64,000 nucleotides of DNA from Kitasatospora arboriphila (GTDB taxonomy: Bacteria > Actinomycetota > Actinomycetes > Mycobacteriales > Mycobacteriaceae), in NCBI RefSeq assembly GCF_000717275.1, contig NZ_JNYV01000005.1, positions 124,001 through 188,000 of the forward strand, read 5' to 3'. Below, in pieces: positions 1 to 8,604 of this stretch. Positions within the stretch are counted from its first letter, which is position 1; every line of letters begins with the position of its first letter. The notes below the pieces were generated by a model. It was given only the letters and a program-made list of their open reading frames with translations, ran no database searches and was not told the DNA's origin. Made by a program: the position numbers and the translations under genes.

Positions 1-998
1 GCCAGCAACATGCGGTCCGGACTCAACCCGATCCCGGGGACGAGGTTGTTGGGCTCGAATGCGGCCTGCTCGATCTCGGTGTGATGGTCGGTGGGGTTCC
101 GGTCGAGCTTCATCCGGCCGACCTCGATCAGCGGATGGTCGTCGTGCGGCCAGACCTTGGTCAGATCAAACGGATTGAACCGATACGACGTTGCGTCGTC
201 GAACGGCATCAGCTGCACCTTCATGGTCCACGTCGGGAAGTCGCCACCGTCGATGGCCTCGTACAGATCACGGGTGTGGTAGTCGGTGTCGGCGGAGGCC
301 ATCTGGTCGGCCTCGTCCTGGGTGAACGTCTCGATGCCCTGGTCGGTCTTGAAGTGGTACTTCACCCAGTGCTTTGCACCGGAGCTGTTCACCCAGAGAT
401 AGGTGTGGGAGCTGTAACCGTTCATGTGCCGCCAGGTCCGCGGAATCCCGCGGTCTCCCATCAACCAGGTGACCTGGTGCGCCGACTCCGGGGACAGGGT
501 CCAGAAGTCCCATTGCATGTCGTGGTCGCGTAAGTTGTTGTCCGCGCGCCGTTTTTGTGACCGGATGAAGTGCTGGAACTTCAGCGGGTCCTTGATGAAG
601 AAGACCGGCGTGTTGTTGCCGACCATGTCGTAGACACCCTCGCTGGTGTAGAACTTGAGCGCGAAACCGCGGGGGTCCCGCCAGGTGTCGGGGCTTCCAC
701 GCTCGCCCGCCACGGTGGAGAATCTCGCGGCCATCTCGGTGACGGTGCCCGGCTGGAAGACCGCTGCGCAGGTGTATGCGGACACATCAGCGGTGACCTC
801 GAACGACCCGAACGCGCCACTGCCCTTCGCGTGGGGCTGCCTTTCGGGCACTCGCTCGCGGTTGAACTGGGCCATCTGCTCGATCAAGTAGTGATCGTGC
901 AAAACGATGGGACCACCGGCGCCCACTGTCAGCGAGTGTTCATCGCTGGTGACCGGCGCGCCGGAATCCGTTGTCGTGTTGAACCGTTCGTCTGCCAT
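1..998 (-). CDS. katA: Monofunctional heme catalase (3' end outside window)
   Basis: Decomposes hydrogen peroxide in the cytoplasm. The minus-strand reading frame is open from an ATG at 998 to the window edge and gives 332 residues of a family that is usually about 480-500 long. The catalytic His56 lies in HAKGSGAFG, preceded by the typical RERVPER, and the segments [11 protein letters not shown] and [12 protein letters not shown] are diagnostic of small-subunit catalases. The start has a GGAGGC-like ribosome site just upstream. A single-gene unit is likely, because the neighbour at 1152 ends before it with about 150 bp between them. The C-terminus and stop are not visible because the gene leaves the window. 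Confidence 0.95.
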   Translation of the reverse strand, partial: MADERFNTTTDSGAPVTSDEHSLTVGAGGPIVLHDHYLIEQMAQFNRERVPERQPHAKGSGAFGSFEVTADVSAYTCAAVFQPGTVTEMAARFSTVAGERGSPDTWRDPRGFALKFYTSEGVYDMVGNNTPVFFIKDPLKFQHFIRSQKRRADNNLRDHDMQWDFWTLSPESAHQVTWLMGDRGIPRTWRHMNGYSSHTYLWVNSSGAKHWVKYHFKTDQGIETFTQDEADQMASADTDYHTRDLYEAIDGGDFPTWTMKVQLMPFDDATSYRFNPFDLTKVWPHDDHPLIEVGRMKLDRNPTDHHTEIEQAAFEPNNLVPGIGLSPDRMLL

Positions 999-1151
999 GC
1001 GCGCCTCCAGGGCTTGCTGTTCGATCGGTCTGTCGACCCGAGGGCTACAGGCCGACTCTTCGTAGCCTAGCGACTGGCCTACCGCTTTTCATTGCTTCGA
1101 CGGTCGCCGACCCGCTGATACTCGCCGCGACCAGCTGCTTCTCCCCGCGGG

Positions 1152-1970
1152 TCACGGCCGGCGTTCGGCGTCGGCCGAGCCGACGACCGCGGCATCGGTC
1201 GCCGATCCCGGGTGCGGCTGTGGTGTGAGCCGAGCGATGTCGGCCCGCAGGTCACGGACCTCGTCGTGCAGCGCGTCGATCTGACGCTTGGTGGCCGCAA
1301 GATTGGCTTCGTCGGTCTCGTTGACGCGTTCGACGATCCAGGTGGCGATGCTGGCCGTGACGACGCCGATCAGGCTGATGCCACCGATCATCAGACCGAC
1401 CGCGATCATTCTGCCGGTGAGCGTGGTCGGCGCGTAATCGCCGTAGCCGATGGTGGTGACGGTGGTGATGGACCACCACAACGCGTCTTCGAAGTTGCGG
1501 ATGGTGGCGTCGTCGCTTCCCCGCTCGGTGTCGAGGATGGCCAGCGACGCTACGAAGATCAGCATCAGGCAAGCAACAACCGTGTATGCCAATACCCGCC
1601 CGCGGATTGCCTGACCGGCAACGCGATGGAGTACGGCGAGTACCGCGAGCAGCCGCAGCAGACGTAGCGGGCGCAAGACGGGTAACGCGACGATCAGCAG
1701 TTCCGGTAGGTGCCGGACGAACCAACGGAGTCGTTCACCCGCGAGACCGAGCCGCACGAGATAGTCGAGGACAAAGCCGGCCCAGGTGATGAAGATGACC
1801 GCCTCGAGGAGGTCCTCCGCCGTTCCACCCGGTTGGGCGAGTACTTCGACGGCGTAACAGAGCACGAACAAGACTCCGGCGATGGCCAGCGGCCACTCGG
1901 TCAGATGGATCCACCGGTCCTGCTGTGAGATCGCAGGGCTGTGCGCGCCATCGTCGACCTCTGTGGCCAC
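1152..1970 (-). CDS. Voltage-gated-type potassium channel
   Basis: Predicted tetrameric K+ channel subunit of the inner membrane, 272 aa. The selectivity filter TIGYGD is at residues 173-178 in the pore loop between the last two membrane helices. An S4-like segment at about 97-117 carries arginines at roughly three-residue spacing (R100, R103, R106), so this is a six-helix Kv-like protein and not a KcsA-like two-helix one. The C-terminal tail (about 225-255) is a short predicted coiled coil rich in Glu, Asp and Arg. It lies between catalase and dctA on the same strand but is separated from dctA by a strong terminator. Its regulation and physiological role are not evident. Confidence 0.9.
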   Translation of the reverse strand: MATEVDDGAHSPAISQQDRWIHLTEWPLAIAGVLFVLCYAVEVLAQPGGTAEDLLEAVIFITWAGFVLDYLVRLGLAGERLRWFVRHLPELLIVALPVLRPLRLLRLLAVLAVLHRVAGQAIRGRVLAYTVVACLMLIFVASLAILDTERGSDDATIRNFEDALWWSITTVTTIGYGDYAPTTLTGRMIAVGLMIGGISLIGVVTASIATWIVERVNETDEANLAATKRQIDALHDEVRDLRADIARLTPQPHPGSATDAAVVGSADAERRP

Positions 1971-2074
1971 CTGGTCCCCTCACGTCGCGAACGCCCTCCC
2001 GATGGGTGTGACCCCGCGCGGGCTGTTCGATTCGCCCATTTCAGCAAATTGTTGACGGTCACCGCATGAAAACA

Positions 2075-2107
2075 GCTGTGCCGCGGACCAGCGGTCCGCG
2101 GCACAGC
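2075..2107 (-). terminator. Intrinsic terminator after dctA
   Basis: A perfect 15-bp inverted repeat (2075-2089 with 2093-2107) encloses a 3-nt loop. On the minus strand it is followed by CTGTTTTC. It lies 18 bp past the dctA stop codon and before the channel gene, so it most likely ends dctA transcription. Confidence 0.85.
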
Positions 2108-2124
2108 GTTGCCAGAAGTGAGAC

Positions 2125-3531
2125 TCAGGCAGTCACCGGCTTCTTCGTGGTGTCCACCTTTGTGCCGGAGTCGTCGTCCTTGTCCCAGCTGTCGTGGCCG
2201 TCGTCGACCATCGTCAGCTCGTCGAACGGATCGTCACCGCGCAGTACGTTGTCGACCTGATCCTTGTCGATCGTCTTGGTCCAGGAACCGACAAGCATGG
2301 TTGCCACGGCGTTGCCGGAGAAGTTGGTCACCGCACGCGCTTCGGACATGAACCGGTCGATTCCGACGATGATCCCGACGCCGTCGAGGAGTTCGGGACG
2401 GTGGCTCTGCAGACCGCCGGCGAGCGTGGCCAGGCCCGCGCCGCTGACGCCGGCCGCACCCTTGGAGGCGACGATCATGAAGACCAGCAGCGAGATCTGC
2501 TCCCCGAGCGAGAGCGGCTGACCCATGGCATCGGCCACGAACAGCGAGGCCATGGTCAGGTAGATCGCCGTGCCGTCGAGGTTGAACGAATAACCGGTCG
2601 GGACAACAACTCCCACAGTGGTGCGTTCGACACCGAGGTGCTCCATCTTGGCGATCAGGCGCGGCAACGCCGACTCCGACGAGGAGGTGGCGAAGATCAG
2701 GAGATATTCACGGGCGAGGTAACGCACCAACTTGAAGATCGAGACGCCGGCGACAAAGCGAAGCAGTAGACCGAGGATCCCGAAGACGAAGATCACGCAT
2801 GTGACATAGAAGCCGAGCATCAACGTCAGCAGTTCGGTGACCGCACTCCAACCGGTTTGGCCGACGACGTTCGCGATCGCGCCGAAAGCGCCGATCGGGG
2901 CGAGCCACAGCACCATGGCGAGCACCTTGAACACGATCTTCTGCAGTGTCTCGATGGCTCGCAGTGCGGATTCCCCCGACTTGCCCAGACTCTGGATGGC
3001 AAAGCCGACCAGCAGTGCGATGAACAGGGTCTGCAGCACACTGCCTTCGGTCAGTGCCGAGAGCATCGACGTCGGGATGATCGACTGGATGAAGTCCAGC
3101 GTGCCGCCCGATTCGTGGGCCTTGTCGGCGAGTTCAGTGCCCTTTCCCATCGCCGAGGGGTCCAGGGTCAGGCCATCGCCGGGCTTGAGCAGGTTGCCGA
3201 CCACGAGTCCGATCGCCAGCGCGACCGTCGACATACCCAGGAAGTAGGCGAACGCCAGGCCGCCCACCTTTCCGACGGTGGCGGCCGCGCGCACCGATCC
3301 GATGCCGAGGACGATGGTGCAGAAGATGACCGGGCTGATCATCATCTTGATCAGGCTGACGAACATCGTGCCGAGGACTCCGACGTCCTTGCCGACCCCG
3401 GGAGCCAGGATGCCGACCAGGACACCGGCGATCACGGCCACGATCACCGCGATGTACAGCCAGTGCGTTCGATCGCGTCGTTTCGGAACGGCAGCGTCCC
3501 CGTCGGCCTGACGATCGTGTGTGGTTGTCAT
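2125..3531 (-). CDS. dctA: C4-dicarboxylate/cation symporter (DctA/DAACS family)
   Basis: Predicted Na+ or H+ coupled uptake of succinate, fumarate and malate across the inner membrane, 468 aa, about eight membrane helices plus re-entrant loops. The family's serine-rich loop (ATSSSESALPRLI) and the substrate-site segment GYSFNLDGTAIY are present, and the C-terminal part contains FMSEARAVTNFSGNAVA. I chose the ATG at 3531 over an upstream start at 3573 because GAAGGAAG sits 8 nt before it and the protein then begins like family members. It is divergent from a CitA/DcuS-type sensor kinase (3643). About 110 bp of shared control region implies that the two-component system regulates this transporter. 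Confidence 0.93.
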   Translation of the reverse strand: MTTTHDRQADGDAAVPKRRDRTHWLYIAVIVAVIAGVLVGILAPGVGKDVGVLGTMFVSLIKMMISPVIFCTIVLGIGSVRAAATVGKVGGLAFAYFLGMSTVALAIGLVVGNLLKPGDGLTLDPSAMGKGTELADKAHESGGTLDFIQSIIPTSMLSALTEGSVLQTLFIALLVGFAIQSLGKSGESALRAIETLQKIVFKVLAMVLWLAPIGAFGAIANVVGQTGWSAVTELLTLMLGFYVTCVIFVFGILGLLLRFVAGVSIFKLVRYLAREYLLIFATSSSESALPRLIAKMEHLGVERTTVGVVVPTGYSFNLDGTAIYLTMASLFVADAMGQPLSLGEQISLLVFMIVASKGAAGVSGAGLATLAGGLQSHRPELLDGVGIIVGIDRFMSEARAVTNFSGNAVATMLVGSWTKTIDKDQVDNVLRGDDPFDELTMVDDGHDSWDKDDDSGTKVDTTKKPVTA

Positions 3532-3642
3532 GATCGAACTTCCTTCTGACTGGTGACAAGAATGGGTCTGCAAGGATGGTGTTCTACGGGGGTGAGCCAG
3601 GTCACTATTTAGTTCATTACGTTCAACCGACGGAGAGGTTTC

Positions 3643-5205
3643 ATGGCCAGGTTGGTGCCCCGTTCACTTGCCGGCCAAACGTTTGTGCTGCAGCTGGTGG
3701 TGATCGCGGTGATGGTCGTGGGCGGCAGCGCGCTGGCGATCGTCGACGCGAGACGCGACGGTGACGCTGCGGCGCGGTTGCAGGTCACCGGCATTGCCAG
3801 CGCGCTGGCCGAATCGCCGGCGACCGCAGCGGCCATCGAATCCGGGACCGCGACCGCGGTGCTGCAACCGGTGACCGAACGGGTTCGGGCAGATACCCAG
3901 ATCGCGTTCATCACGATCATGGCGCCCGACCGGACACGATTCACCCACACGAATCCCGAACTCATCGGCCGGCCGTACATCGGGACCATCGAGCCGGCGT
4001 TGCAGGGCCGCACGTTCACCGAGGTCTACACCGGCACTCTCGGTCCGTCGATCCGCGCCGTCGCGCCGGTGCGCTCGTCGTCCGGCGAGGTAGTCGGACT
4101 GGTGTCGGCCGGGATCACCCAGCAGACGCTGTTCTCGCGCTGGCAGCAGCAGTTGCCGCAGATCCTGCTGATCGCCGCCGGCGCGTTGCTCGTGTCCCTC
4201 GTCGGGATCTGGGCGATTCGCCGTCGCCTGCTGCGGCAGACACATGGGTTGGCTCCCACCGAACTGCAGGTGATGTATGAACATCACGACGCCATCCTTC
4301 ACTCGGTGTCGGAAGGATTGATCGTGCTGGATCGACATGGCGTGGCCCTGGCCAATGACGAAGCCCGGCGCCTGCTGGCACTGCCCGCCGGCGAGGTGGA
4401 CAAACAAAGCCTGCCCGCATTTCTCCGGTCGTACTCCCCCGGCGCACGCGATGAAGTCCACGTGACCGGTGACCGGGTACTGGTGGTCAACAGGTCTCGC
4501 GTCCCCGGCAATCGGTCGCCGGACACCGAGGTGGTCACCATTCGTGATCGGACCGAATTGCAGGGCGCCCTGGGCGAACTCGACTCGATGAAGGTGTTCA
4601 CCGAATCGCTGCGATCGCAGGCTCACGAATCGGCGAACCGCCTGCACACCATTGTGACGCTGGTGGAGATGGGACGCGGCGACGAGGCCGTCCGCTTCGC
4701 CACCACCGAATTGGAGTTGTCGCAGCAGTTGGTCGACCGGCTGTCCGAATCGGTCGGTGAACCCGCACTGGCAGCCCTGTTGCTGGGCAAGAGCGCTCAG
4801 GCCGATGAACGGGGTATCGAGTTGACGATCACCGACGACACCGTGATTCCCTCGGACAACGAGCACGCTGTGTTGTCGGGCCAAGAACTCGTCACCGTGG
4901 TGGGCAACCTTGTCGACAACGCCTTGGATGCATGCGACCGGTCCGACCCCTGGGTGGAGGTGACCGTACGACAAGATGGCGAACATCTGCTGATCCAGGT
5001 CGCCGACAGCGGCCCGGGAATGGATGCCGAGGAGTTCAGCAAAGCCAGGCAGCGCGGGTACTCCACCAAGTCCGGTGGCGAATCCGGCAGGCGTGGACTG
5101 GGTTTGGCGCTCGTGTCCCAGGTTGTCGATCGTCACAAAGGCACCCTCACCGCCGAGGTGACGTACGGGTCGGTTGTCACCGTCACCTTCGGGCCGCAAG
5201 CATGA
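3643..5205 (+). CDS. CitA/DcuS/DctS-type sensor histidine kinase
   Basis: Membrane sensor kinase of 520 aa, presumably for C4-dicarboxylates because dctA is divergently adjacent. Order: TM1 at about 13-33, a periplasmic PAS-like (sCache) sensor at 34-170 with the family motif RAVAPVRSSSGEVVGLVSAG, TM2 at 172-192, a cytoplasmic PAS at about 210-305, an SPOB-type dimerisation helix with phospho-acceptor His328 (RSQAHESANRLHTI), and an HATPase domain with N-box NLVDNALDA and G-box DSGPGMD. The usual residue after His-Glu in this family is Phe; here it is Ser. GGAGAGG precedes the ATG. The stop overlaps the response-regulator start (ATGA), which indicates translational coupling. Confidence 0.92.
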   Translation: MARLVPRSLAGQTFVLQLVVIAVMVVGGSALAIVDARRDGDAAARLQVTGIASALAESPATAAAIESGTATAVLQPVTERVRADTQIAFITIMAPDRTRFTHTNPELIGRPYIGTIEPALQGRTFTEVYTGTLGPSIRAVAPVRSSSGEVVGLVSAGITQQTLFSRWQQQLPQILLIAAGALLVSLVGIWAIRRRLLRQTHGLAPTELQVMYEHHDAILHSVSEGLIVLDRHGVALANDEARRLLALPAGEVDKQSLPAFLRSYSPGARDEVHVTGDRVLVVNRSRVPGNRSPDTEVVTIRDRTELQGALGELDSMKVFTESLRSQAHESANRLHTIVTLVEMGRGDEAVRFATTELELSQQLVDRLSESVGEPALAALLLGKSAQADERGIELTITDDTVIPSDNEHAVLSGQELVTVVGNLVDNALDACDRSDPWVEVTVRQDGEHLLIQVADSGPGMDAEEFSKARQRGYSTKSGGESGRRGLGLALVSQVVDRHKGTLTAEVTYGSVVTVTFGPQA

Positions 5206-5894
5206 TCAACGTTCTTGTCGTCGAAGACGAACCGTTGATCGCCGAAGCCCACCGCACGTATCTGGGCCGGATCGACGGCTTTTCCGTTGTCGGTGTGGTG
5301 CATACGGCGCAGGACGCCATGCGGTCGGCCGCCGAGGCCGCGACAACGGCAACACCCATCGATCTCGTACTCCTCGATCTGGGACTGCCCGACGCCAGCG
5401 GGATCGACCTGGCTTCAGCACTGTCAGGGCTACGCCCGGCCCCCGACATCATCGCCATCACGTCCGAACGAGATCTGGAGATGGTGCGCGCCGCCGTGGC
5501 CCACGGGGCGCTGGCGTACCTGCTCAAACCGTTCACGTTCGCCGCTTTCCGCGACCGCCTCGAGCGGTACCAGCGTTATCGACAGGCGTTGCCCGCAGGC
5601 ACCGACGCGGCCAGCCAGATCGAGGTCGACCGGGCGATCGCCGAATTGCGGGGCACCACAGACAAATCCGCGGCCCCAAAAGGCGCGGCACCCGGCACCA
5701 CCGACGAGATAGCCCGCCGGATCCGCGACAGCCCCGAAGGTCTCACCGCCGCCGAGGCCGCCAACCAGGTCGGGGTGTCGCGGGTGACGGCCTGGCGCTA
5801 TCTCGAACGCCTGGCCGACGAGGGAACCCTCTCTCGCCATACGGACTACGGCAATGCCGGTCGGCCCAAGATCCGCTACCAGTGGCGGCGCTGA
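5202..5894 (+). CDS. CitB/DcuR/DctR-type response regulator
   Basis: Cytoplasmic transcription factor of 230 aa and partner of the kinase at 3643. The receiver domain spans residues 2-120, with acidic residues VVEDE near the start, phospho-acceptor Asp59 in LLDLGLPD, Thr in ITSE and Lys in YLLKPF. The C-terminal domain contains a winged-helix-type helix-turn-helix (TAAEAANQVGVSRVTAWRYLERLADEGTL), typical of the CitB subgroup. The start ATG overlaps the kinase stop. The likely target is the dctA promoter in the 3532-3642 intergenic region. The gene ends 19 bp inside the convergent excalibur gene. Confidence 0.92.
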   Translation: MINVLVVEDEPLIAEAHRTYLGRIDGFSVVGVVHTAQDAMRSAAEAATTATPIDLVLLDLGLPDASGIDLASALSGLRPAPDIIAITSERDLEMVRAAVAHGALAYLLKPFTFAAFRDRLERYQRYRQALPAGTDAASQIEVDRAIAELRGTTDKSAAPKGAAPGTTDEIARRIRDSPEGLTAAEAANQVGVSRVTAWRYLERLADEGTLSRHTDYGNAGRPKIRYQWRR

Positions 5895-6433
5895 GCGGCT
5901 ACGCACGCCACCCCGTCGCCATCGCGGTCGAGTGCGGCCCGATAGCCGGCTTCTCCCTGCATGATCGGAGCAGCACCTGCCGCTTTCACCGCTGTGCAGT
6001 TCTCGTAGAAGACCGCTCCGGCGTTGGAATCGGGTGCAACGGGCACGTACACCGGTGTCGACGTCCGCGGCATGACAGGCAGTGGCGCCTGAGTCGCAGT
6101 GTTCGTGTCCGGAATGCCGCGGGTGACCGGCACTTCCACGATGGAGGTCACCACTGAGGTCACGATTCGGGTCGGCGGTGCCGCGGTCGTGGTCGTGGTG
6201 GTTGACGTTGTCTTCGGCGGTGACGTCACCGCAGGTGTCGACGTTTCGGCCACATCTTTCGGTTTCTCGTCAGCCTTCTCCTCCGAAGGCACGACCAAGC
6301 CGACGATCACGAAAAAGGCGAAGACTGCAGCGACAATCCACGGCCATTTCCGCTTTTTCTTCGGTGGCTGCCCATATGGGGAACCACCGGTTGGCCGATC
6401 CCAGTTGTCGGGCATGGAGAACTGCTGCGTCAT
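5876..6433 (-). CDS. Membrane-anchored excalibur calcium-binding-domain protein
   Basis: Protein of 185 aa with a cytoplasmic Pro- and Lys-rich N-terminus, one membrane helix at about 31-49, a long extracytoplasmic Thr/Pro/Val-rich linker (about 60-135) and a C-terminal excalibur domain. That domain has the DRDGDGVAC calcium loop and two conserved cysteines (YENCTAV and GVAC). Such domains occur on actinobacterial surface proteins; the function is not known. The 3' end overlaps the response-regulator 3' end by 19 bp in a convergent arrangement. The Thr run is encoded by a low-complexity stretch at 6185-6240. Confidence 0.82.
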   Translation of the reverse strand: MTQQFSMPDNWDRPTGGSPYGQPPKKKRKWPWIVAAVFAFFVIVGLVVPSEEKADEKPKDVAETSTPAVTSPPKTTSTTTTTTAAPPTRIVTSVVTSIVEVPVTRGIPDTNTATQAPLPVMPRTSTPVYVPVAPDSNAGAVFYENCTAVKAAGAAPIMQGEAGYRAALDRDGDGVACVAAQRRHW

Positions 6434-6708
6434 GAGAATGAAAACCTTTCGGAAGGGTAATGAAATGCGCTGCTACCAGCGACTTCCCCACCGGTCCGAG
6501 CCATTCACCCACCTATATCGGTGGGCCACCAGTTCGTTACACACACGGCCCGTCTGTGGCCTTTTCGAGTTGTAGCTGCTTTCCCCCGCCTCCTCCTGTC
6601 CGCGTTGCAATGTTGCCGTGGGACCATGCCGCGGAGTTTGCAGTCGGTGATCAACGGGTATCTGCCGGACCGAGTCAGATCATGGTCGTAGCGATGAAAG
6701 GACAACCG

Positions 6709-6951
6709 ATGGTGTCGGAAACACACGTCCGGGAACTTCTCGAGAGTTCGTTCGAGGATGCGCATCTGATCTTGGAGATGGGTCAGCTCTCGGTCATCGA
6801 CGGCGCGAGTGCAGAGAAGGATGAGTCGGCGCTGGTAGTAGCCACCGCGCGCGAATTGCGCGAGAGTCATGACGTCGCGCACGTCAACGACGAGGAGCTG
6901 ACATCCATCGCCGCGCTCCTCGACGACCGGATCGCCAAGCTCGGAGCCTGA
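6709..6951 (+). CDS. Small conserved-looking hypothetical protein
   Basis: An 80-aa acidic, soluble, mostly helical protein that I do not recognise. The start was placed at the ATG at 6709 because AAAGGA lies 8 nt upstream. The longer reading frame from 6460 runs through low-complexity Pro/Ser sequence and is unlikely to be coding. The approximately 275 bp between the excalibur gene and this start hold promoters and nothing else I can identify. No partner gene is obvious. Confidence 0.6.
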   Translation: MVSETHVRELLESSFEDAHLILEMGQLSVIDGASAEKDESALVVATARELRESHDVAHVNDEELTSIAALLDDRIAKLGA

Positions 6952-7053
6952 TCGCCGTACGCGTCACAGTGCACTCGAATAGCGGATGGCGGTAGGGCCA
7001 ACAGCCCGTGAACAAACTAGATGGTCCGACGTGCGCGCCGTACGGTCAAAGGT

Positions 7054-7287
7054 ATGAACCCCGAGGATCAAGAGCAGCAGCAGATCGAGCAGATCGCCGA
7101 CAAACTCGCGGACAAGCACGCGGATGTGCCGACGGAAGCTGTCGCCGAGGTCGTCGAGGACGCGTACCGGAAGTTCGATGGCCAACCCATCCGCGACTTC
7201 GTCCCGCTTCTCACCGAACGCAGGGCAGAAGAAGAGCTCGGTGGAAACCCGGTCGCCACGCCCGAGTCCCTCGAAGAATCGAGCTGA
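7054..7287 (+). CDS. Small three-helix-bundle dimerisation-domain-like protein
   Basis: A 77-aa highly charged protein. The pattern IEQIADKLADKHADVPTEAV...PIRDFVPLLTERRAEEEL matches a small actinobacterial family annotated as a three-helix bundle dimerisation domain. The role is unknown; some members are fused to DNA-binding or signalling partners. The start at 7054 was preferred over 7021 because the extra N-terminal Arg-rich residues do not fit the family. It is convergent with the small membrane protein at 7320-7505, with a hairpin between the two. Confidence 0.65.
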   Translation: MNPEDQEQQQIEQIADKLADKHADVPTEAVAEVVEDAYRKFDGQPIRDFVPLLTERRAEEELGGNPVATPESLEESS

Positions 7288-7307
7288 GGGCTACTACGTC
7301 GAGGAAC

Positions 7308-7333
7308 CGGGAAGCGACATCACGCGCTTCCCG
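7308..7333. terminator. Hairpin between convergent small genes
   Basis: A 9-bp perfect inverted repeat (CGGGAAGCG with CGCTTCCCG) has an 8-nt loop and sits between two convergent short genes. It overlaps the last codons of the minus-strand gene and has no clear U tract, so termination activity is uncertain. Confidence 0.4.
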
Positions 7334-7505
7334 CGGTCTCCTTTGGCCGACCCGCAGACTGCAGAGCGCGAAGGTCTGCGGCCTCGGCTTCGAGATCTGC
7401 GTGACTGATCACGCGCGCCATCACCATGGCGACAAAGATCGAGATCAACACCCAAGCGGCTACGGCGACGCTTATCCAGATGAACACGTCGAAAGTATGG
7501 CCCAA
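7320..7505 (-). CDS. Small single-pass membrane protein, hypothetical
   Basis: A 61-aa reading frame begins at TTG 7505 (GGGA 5 nt upstream). It contains one strong membrane helix (FIWISVAVAAWVLISIFVAMV, about residues 8-28) followed by a short charged helical tail. The frame extends much further upstream (to 7856), but that part has the character of non-coding sequence. Upstream lie repeated TGACGATCAGA motifs that may control it. I do not recognise a family. Confidence 0.45.
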   Translation of the reverse strand: MGHTFDVFIWISVAVAAWVLISIFVAMVMARVISHADLEAEAADLRALQSAGRPKETAGSA

Positions 7506-7549
7506 TATCCCGAATTGGGAAACTGTTCTTTTGGAAGTAACTTCGAATT

Positions 7550-7587
7550 GATCGTGACGATCAGAGTTTTTGATTCTGACGATCAGA
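7550..7587. promoter_or_regulatory. Operator-like repeats upstream of small membrane protein
   Basis: A perfect palindrome GATCGTGACGATC lies at 7550-7562. Overlapping it is the 11-mer TGACGATCAGA at 7555-7565, repeated exactly at 7577-7587, which is 22 bp (two helical turns) away. This is the geometry of a two-site repressor or activator binding region. The regulator is unknown. Confidence 0.4.
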
Positions 7588-7950
7588 ACCGTCGGATTCC
7601 AAAGCCTGTTCGAACAATGTCGAATCAGATTCGCGGCCCTGTTCGCACCCTGATCGTCCCACCACGACAGCCTTCCTGCAAGGTTGCCCCTGGCTGGCGA
7701 GCCGCGGACCAGCGCGCTGTCTTGCGTGCGGCACCGGGCCGGTGTGCGGTCGCGAGACTCCGCAGGTCGCCTCGCCGTAGCTTTCCAGAGCCGCAGCGTG
7801 GCGGTGTAGCCGTCGGGTTCATTCGTCTCGCCATCGCGCATCGCCCGACCGACCACGTCGGAAAATTCAATTGCGAACCCATGCTAAACGGGTTGAATTG
7901 GTTCTGCGAACAAATTAGTCACCAACTCATATCGATCTTCGCCGACAAAG

Positions 7951-8010
7951 CCGATTGCCTAATTCAGTTTCACCATTGCGGTGATTCGAAACAGGCCTGT
8001 GGCAATCGGC
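7951..8010. repeat. 10-bp inverted repeat in a long non-coding stretch
   Basis: GCCGATTGCC (7951-7960) is repeated as its exact reverse complement GGCAATCGGC (8001-8010) with a 40-bp spacer, directly upstream of the deaminase gene. The whole stretch 7506-8076 has no convincing gene. Apart from this repeat and the 7550-7587 repeats I see only AT-richer, promoter-like sequence. Confidence 0.4.
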
Positions 8011-8076
8011 GCCCGTCCAGCACCCCCACCGTGGACACACCTGCTCACCGAGTCAGGGTGTCGTACGCTCGCACCT

Positions 8077-8556
8077 GTGGGCATAACGAACGACGATGTA
8101 CAGCACCTACGGCGATGCGTGGATCTGGCACGCGAAGCACTGGCGGCCGGCGATGAACCCTTCGGTTCGGTGCTCGTGAGCGCAGATGGCCGAACACTTT
8201 TCGAAGACCGCAACCGCGTCAAAGACGGCGACAACACCAGACATCCCGAGCTGACGATCGCGTTGTGGGCAGTGGAGAACATGGAGCCGGCCGCGCGAGC
8301 CGCGGCCACGGTGTACACCTCCGGAGAGCATTGCCCGATGTGCGCCGCCGCGCACGCGTGGGTCGGGCTGGGCCGAATTGCCTATGCGGTGTCGTCGTCT
8401 CAATTGTCGGAGTGGCTCGCGGAATGGAATGCTCCTCCCTCACCGGTCGCCGGGCTGCCGATCAACACCGTTGCGCCCCAATTGCCGGTAGACGGACCGG
8501 CTGATGCTCTGGTCGACGAGATGCGGGCCCTGCACGCACAGCGATTCAGCGTTTAG
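8077..8556 (+). CDS. Nucleoside/nucleobase deaminase (CDA superfamily)
   Basis: Zinc hydrolytic deaminase of 159 aa. The zinc and catalytic motif HPE (His56, Glu58) and the CPMC pair (Cys86, Cys89) are intact, and the fold begins with the typical ALAAGDEPFGSVLV. Members of this subgroup act on guanine, cytosine or related nucleosides. The short length and HPE (not HAE) motif do not fix the substrate. The GTG at 8077 was chosen because the protein then begins shortly before the first family helix. It is convergent with the GntR gene, and the nucleoside-type ABC transporter lies just beyond, so a role in purine or pyrimidine salvage is a reasonable inference. Confidence 0.82.
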   Translation: MGITNDDVQHLRRCVDLAREALAAGDEPFGSVLVSADGRTLFEDRNRVKDGDNTRHPELTIALWAVENMEPAARAAATVYTSGEHCPMCAAAHAWVGLGRIAYAVSSSQLSEWLAEWNAPPSPVAGLPINTVAPQLPVDGPADALVDEMRALHAQRFSV

Positions 8557-8604
8557 CCGGAACCCTGTCGCGGTCTCCGACCGGCGGTGTGTAGCACCCA
8601 CCGC

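Noticed and set aside
3664..5199. 511-aa minus-strand frame opposite the sensor kinase
   Set aside because: The kinase on the plus strand has H-, N- and G-boxes and couples to its regulator.
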